DNA of 35,547 nt from DATKWD01 sp035529695 (GCA_035529695.1 DATKWD010000168.1:1-35547); one strand, 5' to 3'; counted from the first letter of the stretch, positions 24,803-32,148 are shown. Translations and numbers: made by a program. Notes: generated by a model not told the origin, from the sequence alone.

Positions 24803-25422
24803 GTGGCTCTCCCTTCACGAAGAGCCTGTCGACCCATGGGGATGTAGCGCAACGCAGCCCAGTACGAACACACCAAGCCCGGGATGCCCAGGGCGTACGC
24901 GAGCACCTCGGCCGCGGGTGCCCATCCGAGTGTGCTCTCGGCACCGAGGAACAAGGGAATCGCCCCCATGAGCAGGAAGGTGCCGGTCTTCCCGATCCAG
25001 GTCACGTCGATACGTCTCGCCCCCAGGGCGGCGAGACCGACCGTGCCGACCGACACCAGGATCTCGCGCACGAGGACGGCAACGGCGAACCACACCGGAA
25101 TGCTCCCGTCGATCAGGATCGCGGTGATGCCGACGAAGAACAGCAGCCGGTCGGCTACGGGATCGAGGACCTTCCCGAGCGTCGTGACCTGGTCGAAGTT
25201 CCGGGCGATGTAGCCGTCGACCCAGTCGGTCGCGCCGATCCCGACGAGAATCCATGCGGCGGCCGCCCGGTTCTCACGGCCGAACAAGACGTAGACGAAG
25301 AGCGGGAGACAGAGCAGCCTCAGAAACGAGATGACGTTCGGCACCGTCCAGATGCGGGCCAGCTTGGCGGCCTCGTCGAGACCGACCGCAGGCGCATGGG
25401 CGACAGCGTCGGGGTCCGGCAT
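24799..25422 (-). CDS. pgsA: CDP-alcohol phosphatidyltransferase (PgsA-like)
   Basis: A 207-residue integral membrane enzyme. The CDP-alcohol signature D-x2-D-G-x2-A-R-x8-G-x3-D-x3-D is complete: DWVDGYIAR, then GKVLDPVADR. About six hydrophobic helices are visible. WTVPNVISFLRLLCLPLFV at the start is typical of phosphatidylglycerophosphate synthase. M. tuberculosis has pgsA2 (Rv1822) at the equivalent place near gcvH, supporting the name, although the alcohol acceptor (glycerol-3-phosphate or other) cannot be proved by eye. Its stop overlaps the start of the sugar-nucleotide fusion gene by four bases. Only 26 bases separate it from the divergent SDR gene. Confidence 0.88.
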   Translation of the reverse strand: MPDPDAVAHAPAVGLDEAAKLARIWTVPNVISFLRLLCLPLFVYVLFGRENRAAAAWILVGIGATDWVDGYIARNFDQVTTLGKVLDPVADRLLFFVGITAILIDGSIPVWFAVAVLVREILVSVGTVGLAALGARRIDVTWIGKTGTFLLMGAIPLFLGAESTLGWAPAAEVLAYALGIPGLVCSYWAALRYIPMGRQALREGRAT

Positions 25423-25448
25423 CGTGTTCAGAGCCTACGATCCCGCCC

Positions 25449-26249
25449 ATGCCTGAGACCGATGTGACCCCAGCCGCCTTCGTGACCGGAGGTGGGTCGG
25501 GTCTGGGGGCTGCGATCTCACGCCAGCTGGCCGCGGACGGGTTCACGGTCTGGGTCAACGACATCGACGCCGCCGGGGCCGCCTCGGTGGCTTCGGAGGT
25601 CGCCGGTCACAGCGTGCCATTCGACGTCAGCGACTCGGGTGCCTTCGACGACGCAGTCGAGCAGATGGTCGCCGAGACCGGTCGGATCGACGTGATGGTC
25701 AACAACGCAGGCATCGTGCTCGGGCGGCCCGACGTGAGCCAGCGCGTGATCGAGGCCCAGGTCGCCATCATGGAGGGACGCGAGCCAGAACCGATCCGAG
25801 CCACCTCGACCCTGAGCGACGAAGAGTGGGATCGGATGATCAAGGTCCACCTCTACGGCACATTCCACGGCACCCGCGCCGCGCTGCGCCACATGGAACC
25901 CGCACGGTCAGGGGCCATCGTGAACCTGGCATCGATCTATGGATTTCGTGGCGGCGCCATGAATGCCGAGTACGCCGCGGCCAAGCACGCCATCGTCGGC
26001 TTCACGAAGTCAGTGGGAAGCGAGGTCGCTCGTCACGGCATCCGTGTGAACGCGGTGGCACCGGGTTTCATCGACACTCCGCTTCTCGATCCGCTGGCTG
26101 AGTTCAAACCGTTCGTCCTCGGCGACGTGGCCTCCAATCGTTTCGGCACGGCGGACGAGGTCGCCCAGTTGGTCGGCTACCTCGCGAGCGATCGGGCGAG
26201 CTATCACTTCGGCGACATCCTGCCGATCACCGGCGGGTTCAGCATCTGA
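25449..26249 (+). CDS. SDR family oxidoreductase
   Basis: A 266-residue classical short-chain dehydrogenase/reductase: TGGGSGLG (TGxxxGxG) at the nucleotide site, VNNAGIV after strand 4, the catalytic Ser in NLASIYG, Y-x-x-x-K as YAAAK, and the PGFIDTPLL turn. An Asp in WVNDIDAAG at the end of strand 2 suggests preference for NAD(H). An insertion around residues 95-120 (QVAIMEGREPEPIRATSTL) makes it slightly longer than usual. The substrate is unknown. It is divergent from pgsA and 13 bases upstream of the HIT gene, probably in one transcript. Confidence 0.9.
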   Translation: MPETDVTPAAFVTGGGSGLGAAISRQLAADGFTVWVNDIDAAGAASVASEVAGHSVPFDVSDSGAFDDAVEQMVAETGRIDVMVNNAGIVLGRPDVSQRVIEAQVAIMEGREPEPIRATSTLSDEEWDRMIKVHLYGTFHGTRAALRHMEPARSGAIVNLASIYGFRGGAMNAEYAAAKHAIVGFTKSVGSEVARHGIRVNAVAPGFIDTPLLDPLAEFKPFVLGDVASNRFGTADEVAQLVGYLASDRASYHFGDILPITGGFSI

Positions 26250-26262
26250 TCCGGGAGCGACG

Positions 26263-26688
26263 ATGGCCACCCTCTTCACCAAGATCATCAACGGCGAGAT
26301 TCCCGGCAGGTTCGTCTGGCGCGACGAACGGGCCGTCGCCTTTCTCACCATCGCTCCCCTGGCCGACGGTCATGTGCTGGTCGTGCCCATCGCCGAGGTC
26401 GATCACTGGATCGACCTCGATCGAGACGACGCCGCTCACCTCATGGGGGTCAGCCAGCACATCGGGAAGGTGCTGCAACGGACCTTCGAGCCCCTGAAGG
26501 TCGGGGTGATGATCGTGGGCGAGGAGGTGCCGCACACCCACATCCACCTCATCCCGTTCCGTTCGCTGGCCCAGTTGGACTTCGCCAATGCAGACACTTC
26601 GCCCGACCCCGAGCACCTCGACGGCATAGCCGAGCAGATCCGCACCGGCCTCCGAGACGATGGGCACGTCTCGGTCGTGCCGGACTGA
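26263..26688 (+). CDS. HIT family protein
   Basis: A 141-residue histidine-triad protein. The nucleotidyl-accepting motif H-x-H-x-H is HTHIHLIPF, with His at the centre of the triad, and the N-terminal FTKIINGEIPGRFVWRDERAVAFL is standard. Such proteins hydrolyse adenosine phosphoramidates or dinucleoside polyphosphates. A GGGAGCGACG stretch precedes the ATG. It converges with the SRAP gene with three bases between stops. Confidence 0.93.
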   Translation: MATLFTKIINGEIPGRFVWRDERAVAFLTIAPLADGHVLVVPIAEVDHWIDLDRDDAAHLMGVSQHIGKVLQRTFEPLKVGVMIVGEEVPHTHIHLIPFRSLAQLDFANADTSPDPEHLDGIAEQIRTGLRDDGHVSVVPD

Positions 26689-26691
26689 CCC

Positions 26692-27411
26692 TCAAAGGGC
26701 GAGCTTTCCCTCGTCGGGGTCGTAGACGTCGACGAGTTCGGACCCCTTGTTCCTGACGTTGCCGACCTTCGGGTCGACCGGGTGCATCGCGATGATCCCT
26801 TCGGGCGCCGGCACCAACAGCTTCCCGAGCGTCGCGATGTCGTCGTTGTCGCGGTCGAGCCACTCGGCCCAGTCCTTCTCGGCGAGGATCACGGGCATCC
26901 GGTCGTGGATCTCACTCATCGGCTCGTTGGGGGTCGTCGTGATGATCGTGCACGATCGAAGGGGCGACTCGTCCTGCCACTCACCGTCCTTCTCGCCGCC
27001 CCTCCACACCGACCACAGTCCGGCGATTGCGAACGGCCGACCGTCGGGACGCGAGATGAGGTACGGCTGCTTCTTCTTGACCCCCGGCTCGGTCTTCCAT
27101 TCGTAGAAGCCGTCGGCCGGCATGATGCAGCGCCGCGCGGCGAAGGGCTTCTTGAACGCGTTCTTCTCGGCCAACGTCTCGGCTCGGGCATTGATCATGC
27201 GCGAGCCGATGCCCGGGTCCTTCGCCCAGGAAGGCACCAGGCCCCAGTGGAACGCATCCAGGTGGCGCACTCCCCCGTCCTCGAGCACTGCGTACACGTC
27301 GTTGGTCGGCGCCACGTTGTAGTTGGGCTGGAGCGTCTCGGCGACCTGTTCGACATCGAAGTAGCTCGCGATCTCGTCGGGCGTGCTGCTCGACACGAAC
27401 CTCCCGCACAT
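26692..27411 (-). CDS. SOS response-associated peptidase (SRAP/YedK/HMCES family)
   Basis: A 239-residue SRAP protein. ATG 27411 gives MCGRFV, where Cys2 becomes the N-terminal residue that forms a thiazolidine link with abasic sites in single-stranded DNA. Other family residues are visible: VAPTNDVYAV, the MINARAET (Asn and Glu) motif, PADGFYEWK, and the catalytic His in HDRMPVIL. The frame extends further upstream but family members must start with Met-Cys. Length is typical. It shields abasic sites from error-prone processing; the name reflects frequent placement near SOS genes, none of which are adjacent here. Confidence 0.95.
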   Translation of the reverse strand: MCGRFVSSSTPDEIASYFDVEQVAETLQPNYNVAPTNDVYAVLEDGGVRHLDAFHWGLVPSWAKDPGIGSRMINARAETLAEKNAFKKPFAARRCIMPADGFYEWKTEPGVKKKQPYLISRPDGRPFAIAGLWSVWRGGEKDGEWQDESPLRSCTIITTTPNEPMSEIHDRMPVILAEKDWAEWLDRDNDDIATLGKLLVPAPEGIIAMHPVDPKVGNVRNKGSELVDVYDPDEGKLAL

Positions 27412-27581
27412 GGCCCGAACCCTATTGGCTGCCGGAGGAGAACCTGTCTCACGCGCCACACGACCGCACGACCGCACGCCGAGATGCCCGGCAGGGTTCC
27501 TTCGGCCGCCCCACACCATGATCGGGCGAATGGAGGCCCGGAGTGCCGGAATCCGATGAAAGACCCAGCTACGATTCCGCG

Positions 27582-27968
27582 ATGATCCGCCTGCTGATCT
27601 CAGCTGTGATTCATCTTGCGTCCAATGCCGTCGGTCTCCTGGTCGCGGCCGCGGTCCTGGACGACATGGAAGTCAGCGGGGTGGCCTTCATCGTCGCCGT
27701 GGTGATCTTCACCGCCATCGAGGTGCTCGTGCTGCCGGTCCTGAACAACATGGCCATGCGAAACGCCCGGGGACTGATGGGGGCCACGGCGCTCGCGGCG
27801 ACACTCATCGGGTTGATCGCGACGTCGCTGGTGTCCGACGGCCTGCAGATCTCCGGAGCCACCACATGGCTGCTCGCGACGGTGATCGTGTGGCTCGCGG
27901 GCATGATTGCCGGCTTCGTGCTGCCGCTGATCTTTGTCAAGAATCGAGTCGAGGACCGCCGAGACTGA
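27582..27968 (+). CDS. Holin-like four-TM membrane protein (PF04020-like), copy 1
   Basis: A 128-residue, four-helix membrane protein resembling the phage_holin_4_2 (PF04020) group, whose cellular members are of unknown function. Helices lie at about 2-24, 29-50, 60-85 and 92-115, with a short charged tail (KNRVEDRRD). ATG 27582 is preferred to GTG 27543 because alignment with the paralogue at 29921 (start MIRLLISA versus VVRALISA) makes both exactly 128 residues long. The two share long blocks such as GATALAATL, SDGLQISG and LPLIF. No endolysin is nearby, so a lysis role is not implied. Confidence 0.8.
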   Translation: MIRLLISAVIHLASNAVGLLVAAAVLDDMEVSGVAFIVAVVIFTAIEVLVLPVLNNMAMRNARGLMGATALAATLIGLIATSLVSDGLQISGATTWLLATVIVWLAGMIAGFVLPLIFVKNRVEDRRD

Positions 27969-27974
27969 GTCCGC

Positions 27975-28634
27975 TCAAAGGCTACCGAGGATGTCGGACC
28001 GCTTCTGTGCGTACTCCTCGTCGGTGATCGCGCCGGCGGTTCGCAGCGCGTCGAGCTGTGCGAGCCGTTCTTCGATCGAACCGTGCGCCTCCGAATCGCC
28101 CTGATCCGCCTGCATCGCACGTGCGACCGCAGCCGCATCACGCTCGGCCCGGGAGTCGCCGTGTGCGTCCATCTCTCGAAAGATGAGCGAGCGCACCTGA
28201 TCTGGACCGGGGATGTTCTCGAAGACCGAGTCCCCGGTCTCGCCGGCCGATTCGATCGTCAGCGTGCCGTTGTCCAAGAGCCGGGCGATGGCACCTTGTT
28301 CGAAGTTCACATTGTTGACCCGGTTGAGCGGAATCGACACACCCTTCCGGCGCACCAGGCCACTCTGGTAGGCGACTCGCCGGTCGGTGACGGCGAATCG
28401 CGTGGTCCGCCACTGGGCGAATTCATAGACCGTGTCGAGCAGCCACACGATGAACGCAAGAACGGTCACCCACTGCAGAAAGGTCGACAGTCCGCCGCTG
28501 GTGACGAACGTCAGCACGATCAACACGACGACGCCGATCCCCGAAAGCACCTGCTTCCAGAAGTACCACCAGTGAGGGTGCGAATGAAGCACCATCGATT
28601 CACCGGGCATCAAATCGAGTTGAGATCCTTCCAC
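27975..28634 (-). CDS. PH-domain (bPH_2/YdbS-like) membrane protein with C-terminal SHOCT motif
   Basis: About 219 residues. After a short cytosolic start, two membrane helices (about 28-50 and 53-75) are followed by a bacterial PH-like domain (TRFAVTDRRVAYQSGLVRRKGVSIPLNRVNNV, then IARLLDNGTLTIESAGE). The C-terminus is a SHOCT motif: ERLAQLDALRTAGAITDEEYAQKRSDIL. GTG 28634 is taken as the start; a TTG at 28652 and an ATG at 28610 are alternatives. The family is common in actinobacterial membranes and of unknown function. It converges with the holin-like gene (six bases between stops) and has a perfect 11-bp-arm palindrome about 50 bases upstream. Confidence 0.82.
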   Translation of the reverse strand: MEGSQLDLMPGESMVLHSHPHWWYFWKQVLSGIGVVVLIVLTFVTSGGLSTFLQWVTVLAFIVWLLDTVYEFAQWRTTRFAVTDRRVAYQSGLVRRKGVSIPLNRVNNVNFEQGAIARLLDNGTLTIESAGETGDSVFENIPGPDQVRSLIFREMDAHGDSRAERDAAAVARAMQADQGDSEAHGSIEERLAQLDALRTAGAITDEEYAQKRSDILGSL

Positions 28635-28681
28635 GCCGCGAACTCTACGCAATCAGAGGGCGTGAGCCGAACCCCGATCTG

Positions 28682-28704
28682 CGCGATCTGCCGGGCAGAT
28701 CGCG
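28682..28704. repeat. Perfect inverted repeat between the DUF1059 and PH-domain genes
   Basis: CGCGATCTGCC, one G, then GGCAGATCGCG: 11-bp arms with a single central base. It lies 48 bases upstream of the PH-domain gene start and 90 bases after the DUF1059 stop, both on the minus strand. It could be an operator for the PH-domain gene or a stem that ends the DUF1059 transcript; no T-run follows it on the minus strand. Confidence 0.5.
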
Positions 28705-28793
28705 ACCCAGAGGTGAGGGTGGTTTCAGACCTGGCCTTGGGAATGGTCAGGCGCGCGGAACTCGGGTCCGCGACCGGCTCGATGGTCGTGCGA

Positions 28794-28967
28794 TCAGGCG
28801 TCGGTGATACCAGCGCGGATCGCGGCCACGACGTCCTCGGGCACATCGGCCATGCCGTGTGCCGACGCTGCGTGTTCGGCCGCGGCGGCCAACACCTCGT
28901 CGTCGGTCTCACCGGTCACAACTCCATCACAGCCTTCCACCACATCGCCGCACGCAAACTTCCTCAT
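28794..28967 (-). CDS. DUF1059 small protein
   Basis: A 57-residue protein matching DUF1059: MRKFACGDVVEGCDGVVTG, then DEVLAAAAEHAASAHGM and EDVVAAIRAGI. The conserved Cys pair (C6 and C13) and the final His-containing helix are present. ATG 28967 is chosen because a near-perfect AAGGGGAG ribosome binding site lies just before it; a longer frame adds nine residues that do not fit the family. Function is unknown, though such proteins are often stress-associated by genomic context. It is divergent from the CNBD gene. Confidence 0.85.
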   Translation of the reverse strand: MRKFACGDVVEGCDGVVTGETDDEVLAAAAEHAASAHGMADVPEDVVAAIRAGITDA

Positions 28968-29104
28968 TGATCTCCCCTTTGCATCAAGCACCAACTCCGG
29001 CTGAGGCTAGACCGATCCGCCCCACGGCGCACGCAGCCCGCCGACCGGACGCCTCTTCACCCATGTCAAATGCGTAGTGTTCGTTCGCGTTCTACAGTGA
29101 GGCC

Positions 29105-29494
29105 ATGGAAGCATCTCGGCTGTCAGAAATCGACCTCTTCGACGGCATGAGCGATGACGACCTTGCTGCATGCGCCGAGTGGTTCGATGAGCGCGAGTTC
29201 CCTGCCGGCAAGAGCCCGGTGAAGCAGGGAGACTTCTCCTACAGGTTCTTCATCGTGCTCGACGGAGAGGTCGAGGTTCGCCGCGACTTCGAACTCCTCG
29301 CGCGGCTGGGCCCTGGTGACTTCTTCGGTGAAATGGGCGTTACAGAAGGTGCACTGCGCAGTGCCCGTGTCACCCCGATCACCCACTGCACGCTGGCGTC
29401 GATGATGACGTGGAACTACCGCGAGATGGCCGATCGATTCCCGGCAGTTTCCAATCGGATCGAGCAGAAGATCGCGGAGAGAGCCAGCCCATAG
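29105..29494 (+). CDS. Single cyclic-nucleotide-binding-domain protein
   Basis: A 129-residue protein made of one CNBD. Segments SEIDLFDGMSDDDLAACAEWFDEREFPAG, FFIVLDGEVEVRRD and GDFFGEMGV are the core helices and beta roll. In the phosphate-binding cassette the Glu is present in GEMG, and an Arg lies in LRSARV, close to the usual R-S/T-A. It has no helix-turn-helix, kinase or nuclease domain, so it probably acts by binding partners. In actinobacteria such small CNBD proteins are common and of unknown role. It is the last intact gene before the decayed island. Confidence 0.85.
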   Translation: MEASRLSEIDLFDGMSDDDLAACAEWFDEREFPAGKSPVKQGDFSYRFFIVLDGEVEVRRDFELLARLGPGDFFGEMGVTEGALRSARVTPITHCTLASMMTWNYREMADRFPAVSNRIEQKIAERASP

Positions 29495-29591
29495 ACCGAA
29501 AGCTCGACGAGCCGAGGACCGGCGGCACAGGTCATCAGCTTCAACAGCTCGGAGTGCTCTGGGCGACAGAGGGTCGAACGATGGCCCTCTG

Positions 29592-29665
29592 GGGCTCTCT
29601 TGTTCTCGGTGGCGACTGCGGAGCGACCCCGACCACGGCCCCAGCCGTCGACGGTACAGCGACCT
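29592..29665 (+). pseudogene. Remnant of a secreted-protein gene (related to the gene at 33795)
   Basis: These 74 bases match the 3' part of the secreted-protein gene at 34184-34257 at about 80% identity by eye. In the matching frame they read GSLVLGGDC, then GATPTTAPAVDGTATS, against GSLVLGADC, then TATPTPPPAVDDTTTT. No start, signal peptide or upstream domain of that protein is found in the bases before it. It ends at a run of nine C residues (29666-29674), where the glsB remnant begins. The surrounding 425 bases (29495-29920) hold no intact gene. Confidence 0.7.
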
Positions 29666-29671
29666 CCCCCC

Positions 29672-29760
29672 CCCGAAGAGGAGATGCATGGCCGTCCAGA
29701 AGTGGAACACCAACCACCTCGCGTTGCTCGCTGAAAGGAACGCGGACCTTTCGCGCATTT
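29672..29760 (-). pseudogene. Remnant of a GlsB/YeaQ-family gene (5' end plus leader)
   Basis: On the minus strand this stretch matches the start and leader of the intact GlsB gene at 30425-30709. It has a GAGGTGG ribosome binding site, then GTG 29710 in place of ATG, then FHFWTAMHLLFG against FNFWTIMYLLFV. The match also extends about 45 bases upstream of the start (29711-29760), so the copied unit included leader DNA. After about 13 codons the frame runs into a G9 run on this strand and homology stops. The remaining 80 residues are missing, so it is a truncated copy, not a gene. Confidence 0.7.
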
Positions 29761-29920
29761 CGGGGCCGAAGCGCATTGACGAACGCGTCAGGCCACGGGT
29801 CTCCGTCGCGCTGAACGAGATTTGGCGCAACGAACACCTGAGGCAAACGGCGTCGGCGTGCAAGCTGTTGGCCACAAATCGCTTGCGCTAGCGTACAGCT
29901 CAGAGCAAAGGAGTGGCCCT

Positions 29921-30307
29921 GTGGTTCGTGCATTGATTTCGGCGGCGCTCGCCTTGGCGGGCAATGCGATCGGACTGATCGTGGCCGCGGCCGCGCTCGA
30001 TGGAATGGAGATCTCTGGTGCGGCGTTCGTCCTCGCCGTCGTGATCTTCACCGCAGTCGACATCGTCATCCAACCGTTCCTCACCCAGATGGCGATGAGA
30101 AGTGTGGCAGCGCTGCGCGGCGCGACCGCACTCGCCGCCACGCTGATGAGCCTGATCGTCACGTCTCTGCTGTCGGATGGCCTTCAGATCAGCGGACTGG
30201 ACACCTGGTTCTGGGCCACGTTGATCGTCTGGTTGGCGTCCGTGCTCGCCGGCGTGCTCCTTCCGCTGATCTTTCTGAAGAACGCGGTCGAGGAGCGCCG
30301 GGACTGA
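29921..30307 (+). CDS. Holin-like four-TM membrane protein (PF04020-like), copy 2
   Basis: A 128-residue four-helix membrane protein, paralogue of the one at 27582. Shared blocks include LISA, GATALAATL, SDGLQISG and LPLIF, and both end in E-x-R-R-D. The GTG at 29921 is chosen because AAAGGAG precedes it and it gives the same length as the paralogue; an open frame of 33 codons upstream is not conserved. The bases before it hold two gene remnants rather than a normal promoter region. No lysis genes are nearby, so a cellular membrane role is more likely than phage lysis. Confidence 0.8.
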   Translation: MVRALISAALALAGNAIGLIVAAAALDGMEISGAAFVLAVVIFTAVDIVIQPFLTQMAMRSVAALRGATALAATLMSLIVTSLLSDGLQISGLDTWFWATLIVWLASVLAGVLLPLIFLKNAVEERRD

Positions 30308-30424
30308 ATTGGCGCAGCGCGCAATCCGAGTCCTGTCGCTGACCTCTGAGACGAGTCGTCCCTCCCCTCGACATCCCGGCCGAAGACGCGCAGTAGAACG
30401 CGCTCATCGGACGCCGCAGTCCGG

Positions 30425-30709
30425 TCAGGACGCTACAGATCTGCGGCGATCGACCACGCGCCACACGAGCAGGACGAGGATGGCCCCGAGGATCGAGAAG
30501 ATGACCCCGCCCGGCTGCAACGCTCCCTCGTCCTCGTCCCAGCCGAACAAGCCCCACGCAAGGAACCCGCCGGCGAACGATCCGACCAAACCGAGCAGCA
30601 CGGTCTGCCAGAAGCCCATCGCGTCGCGACCGGGCACCAACAGGCGAGCCACGAAACCGGCCACGATCCCGACGAACAAGAGATACATGATCGTCCAGAA
30701 GTTGAACAT
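30425..30709 (-). CDS. GlsB/YeaQ/YmgE family membrane protein
   Basis: A 94-residue membrane protein of the transglycosylase-associated (GlsB/YeaQ/YmgE) stress family. Three helices are visible, with the family glycines in VGIVAGFVARLLVPGRDAMG, GLVGSFAGGFLAWGLFGW and ILGAILVLLVWRVV. ATG 30709 is chosen for the GAGGTGG site five bases upstream; the longer frame adds 12 unlikely residues. The family is small, Gly-rich and often stress-induced. A decayed 5' copy of it lies about 1 kb to the left. It converges with holin-like copy 2, with 117 bases between in which nothing is recognised. Confidence 0.85.
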   Translation of the reverse strand: MFNFWTIMYLLFVGIVAGFVARLLVPGRDAMGFWQTVLLGLVGSFAGGFLAWGLFGWDEDEGALQPGGVIFSILGAILVLLVWRVVDRRRSVAS

Positions 30710-30783
30710 CAACCACCTCACATCTCGCTGGAAAGAAGCTGGCATCCTCGCACATGCTGGCTATGGGCAGCACCCAACAGACC

Positions 30784-30978
30784 TGTTCAACACTCGACCT
30801 CGGCTGCGGGACCGGTTGATACTCGATCGAGCTCACCACGCGAGGCCGGGAACTCGTGGGCGTCGACGTCGTCCCAAAGGCCGGCTAGCTGGCGCGTCAG
30901 CGCGCCCACCTGGCGAACGTCACGGCCAGGTTCTTCGAAGGGGACGTTCCCGACCTCGAACCGTCGCGTAGCTACCTG
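30784..30978 (+). pseudogene. SAM-dependent methyltransferase remnant with two in-frame stops
   Basis: In one frame the bases read STLDLGCGTG, stop (TGA 30817-30819), YSIELTTRGRELVGVDVVPKAG, stop (TAG 30886-30888), then LARQRAHLANVTARFFEGDVPDLE. These are motif I (D-L-G-C-G-T-G), the acidic strand-2 end (GVD) and the following G-D-V of class I methyltransferases, in correct order and spacing. Two nonsense codons sit where a Gly-neighbour and a helix residue should be, and both the N-terminal lead and the C-terminal half are missing. It is a clear dead fragment. A gene-free stretch runs from 30710 to 31096. Confidence 0.8.
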
Positions 30979-31096
30979 TCCGCAGCACACCCGGGGTCAC
31001 CCGTGCAGTTGGAGAGCACGCCAGAGCTCGGGGGTGTAGAGATGTCGTCACCGCCCCTCACTGCACAGGTCGTGCGGGAGGCACGGTGGAGGCATC

Positions 31097-31402
31097 ATGA
31101 CAGTGATCAGTGTGACGACGATTCCGGTCCAGCCGGACGCTCCGTGGGACGAGACGTTGGCCACGCACAAGCAGGCCAAGACCATCCTGGAGCGGCACGG
31201 AGCCGAGAACGTACGGCTCATGGTGTCGATGGTCGGTGGGGCACCGGTGGGAACGGCGTATTCGTCTTTCGAGGCGGATGACCACGCGGCGCTCGGCAAG
31301 ATCACCGACGCGATCTTCACGGACCCCGAGCTACTGGAGATGATGAGTGCGGGAACGAGTCCATGGACCACCAGCGTGCTCGCAGACGTACCACTCGACT
31401 GA
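31097..31402 (+). CDS. Small protein, possibly a dimeric alpha-beta barrel
   Basis: A 101-residue soluble protein with no signal or membrane segment. It has the beta-alpha-beta-beta-alpha-beta pattern of dimeric alpha-beta-barrel proteins (a TVISVTTIPV strand, a helix with LATHKQAKTILERHGAENVRL, a strand VGTAYSSFEADDH, a helix ALGKITDAIFTDPELLEMM, and a last strand TTSVLADV). This is a fold guess only; no catalytic residue is recognised. A GGTGGAGG-type ribosome binding site precedes the ATG. It stands intact between a methyltransferase remnant and a whiB fragment. Confidence 0.7.
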   Translation: MTVISVTTIPVQPDAPWDETLATHKQAKTILERHGAENVRLMVSMVGGAPVGTAYSSFEADDHAALGKITDAIFTDPELLEMMSAGTSPWTTSVLADVPLD

Positions 31403-31431
31403 CCGACACAGACCAGCCTTGGAGTTGACCC

Positions 31432-31487
31432 GGTGCCTCGTGTTCGAGGAGTGCGCCGCTCTCGTGGCCGATGATGCTGTGGTGCAC
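31432..31487 (+). pseudogene. whiB fragment, C-terminal half (plus strand)
   Basis: These 56 bases differ from the matching part of the intact whiB at 34332-34622 at about five positions (51 of 56 by eye) and read CLVFEECAALVADDAVVH against CLVFEECAAFVGDDAGVH. Only the last two iron-sulfur Cys and the residues after them are present; the G-I-W-A-G turn and basic tail are lost. It begins exactly where the separate N-terminal fragment at 32296-32406 stops, but in opposite orientation (see findings). Confidence 0.8.
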
Positions 31488-31599
31488 CGGCGCCGCTTCA
31501 GCCAACCCAACCCAGGTCGTAGAACCGGTCAGCAACTCCGAAGAACCGGGCCTCGAATTCGCCTTCAGAAATGACGGAGTCGACAAGAGTGACCGTGGA

Positions 31600-32148
31600 C
31601 TAGAGCGAGGCCGAGATCCTCCGAGCGATCTCTTCGACCGCGCCCCGGCCGTCGGGAGCCTCTGTCGCGGCACTCACCTGGATCTCGACGCCGTTCTGGG
31701 TGAAGTAGACCGTCGGCTGCGCGGTGAAGAACTCGGAGTAGACGGCGCGGTCGCCGATGCCGTCGACGGGCGCCGCGTCGGCATCGGTGTCCTCGATGAA
31801 GGTCACCGTCGATCCGCCATTGACGGTGACGTCTCCGGCGAGACCGAGTGCTCCTGCCGGCTGGAGCGAGCAGAGCGAGCCGCCGCCCGGCAGCACGATC
31901 TCGCCGCCCTCGGCCACCTCGAGGGGACCGCCGACGAGTTCGTTCCAGTCGTCAATGTTCACCAACGAGCATGCGGGCGGTCCCACTGCGCCCGGCGAAT
32001 CGGCGTCGGCACCAGTCGCACTCGGGGCACCATCGGCCGAATCGGTGGGTGTCGAGTCCGAACCGCACGCGGCGACGAACGCGGCGAGGACGAGTGCCGC
32101 ACATGCGGCCACGAAGCGTCTCGGAGCAGTCTCCCGAAGGCTTCTCAT
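31600..32148 (-). CDS. Lipoprotein, DUF3558-like
   Basis: A 182-residue predicted lipoprotein: basic start (MRSLRETAPRRF), hydrophobic stretch and lipobox VAAC, then an Asp/Ser/Ala-rich linker and a domain with two Cys (PPACSLVN, then GSLCSLQPAG) that probably pair outside the cell. The C-SLV-N-x-D-DWNELVG opening recalls DUF3558-type actinobacterial lipoproteins. ATG 32148 is preferred to an in-frame GTG seven codons earlier. It lies inside the segment bounded by the two whiB fragments. In the same frame, 33 codons follow its TAG before the next stop; their third-position bias is weak. Confidence 0.75.
   Translation of the reverse strand: MRSLRETAPRRFVAACAALVLAAFVAACGSDSTPTDSADGAPSATGADADSPGAVGPPACSLVNIDDWNELVGGPLEVAEGGEIVLPGGGSLCSLQPAGALGLAGDVTVNGGSTVTFIEDTDADAAPVDGIGDRAVYSEFFTAQPTVYFTQNGVEIQVSAATEAPDGRGAVEEIARRISASL

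Noticed and set aside
27460..27480. Tandem ACGACCGC repeat (two copies) upstream of the SRAP gene
   Set aside because: Two 8-base copies in GC-rich intergenic DNA are too little to call a repeat element or CRISPR-like array.
29123..29875. A 250-codon minus-strand frame across the CNBD gene and the scar
   Set aside because: Only its first part matches the glsB remnant; the rest is antisense to the CNBD gene, so it is not a gene.
30817..30888. Recoding (selenocysteine or readthrough) of the TGA and TAG in the methyltransferase
   Set aside because: Both ends of the gene are also missing and no recoding hairpin is evident, so pseudogene decay is the simpler account.
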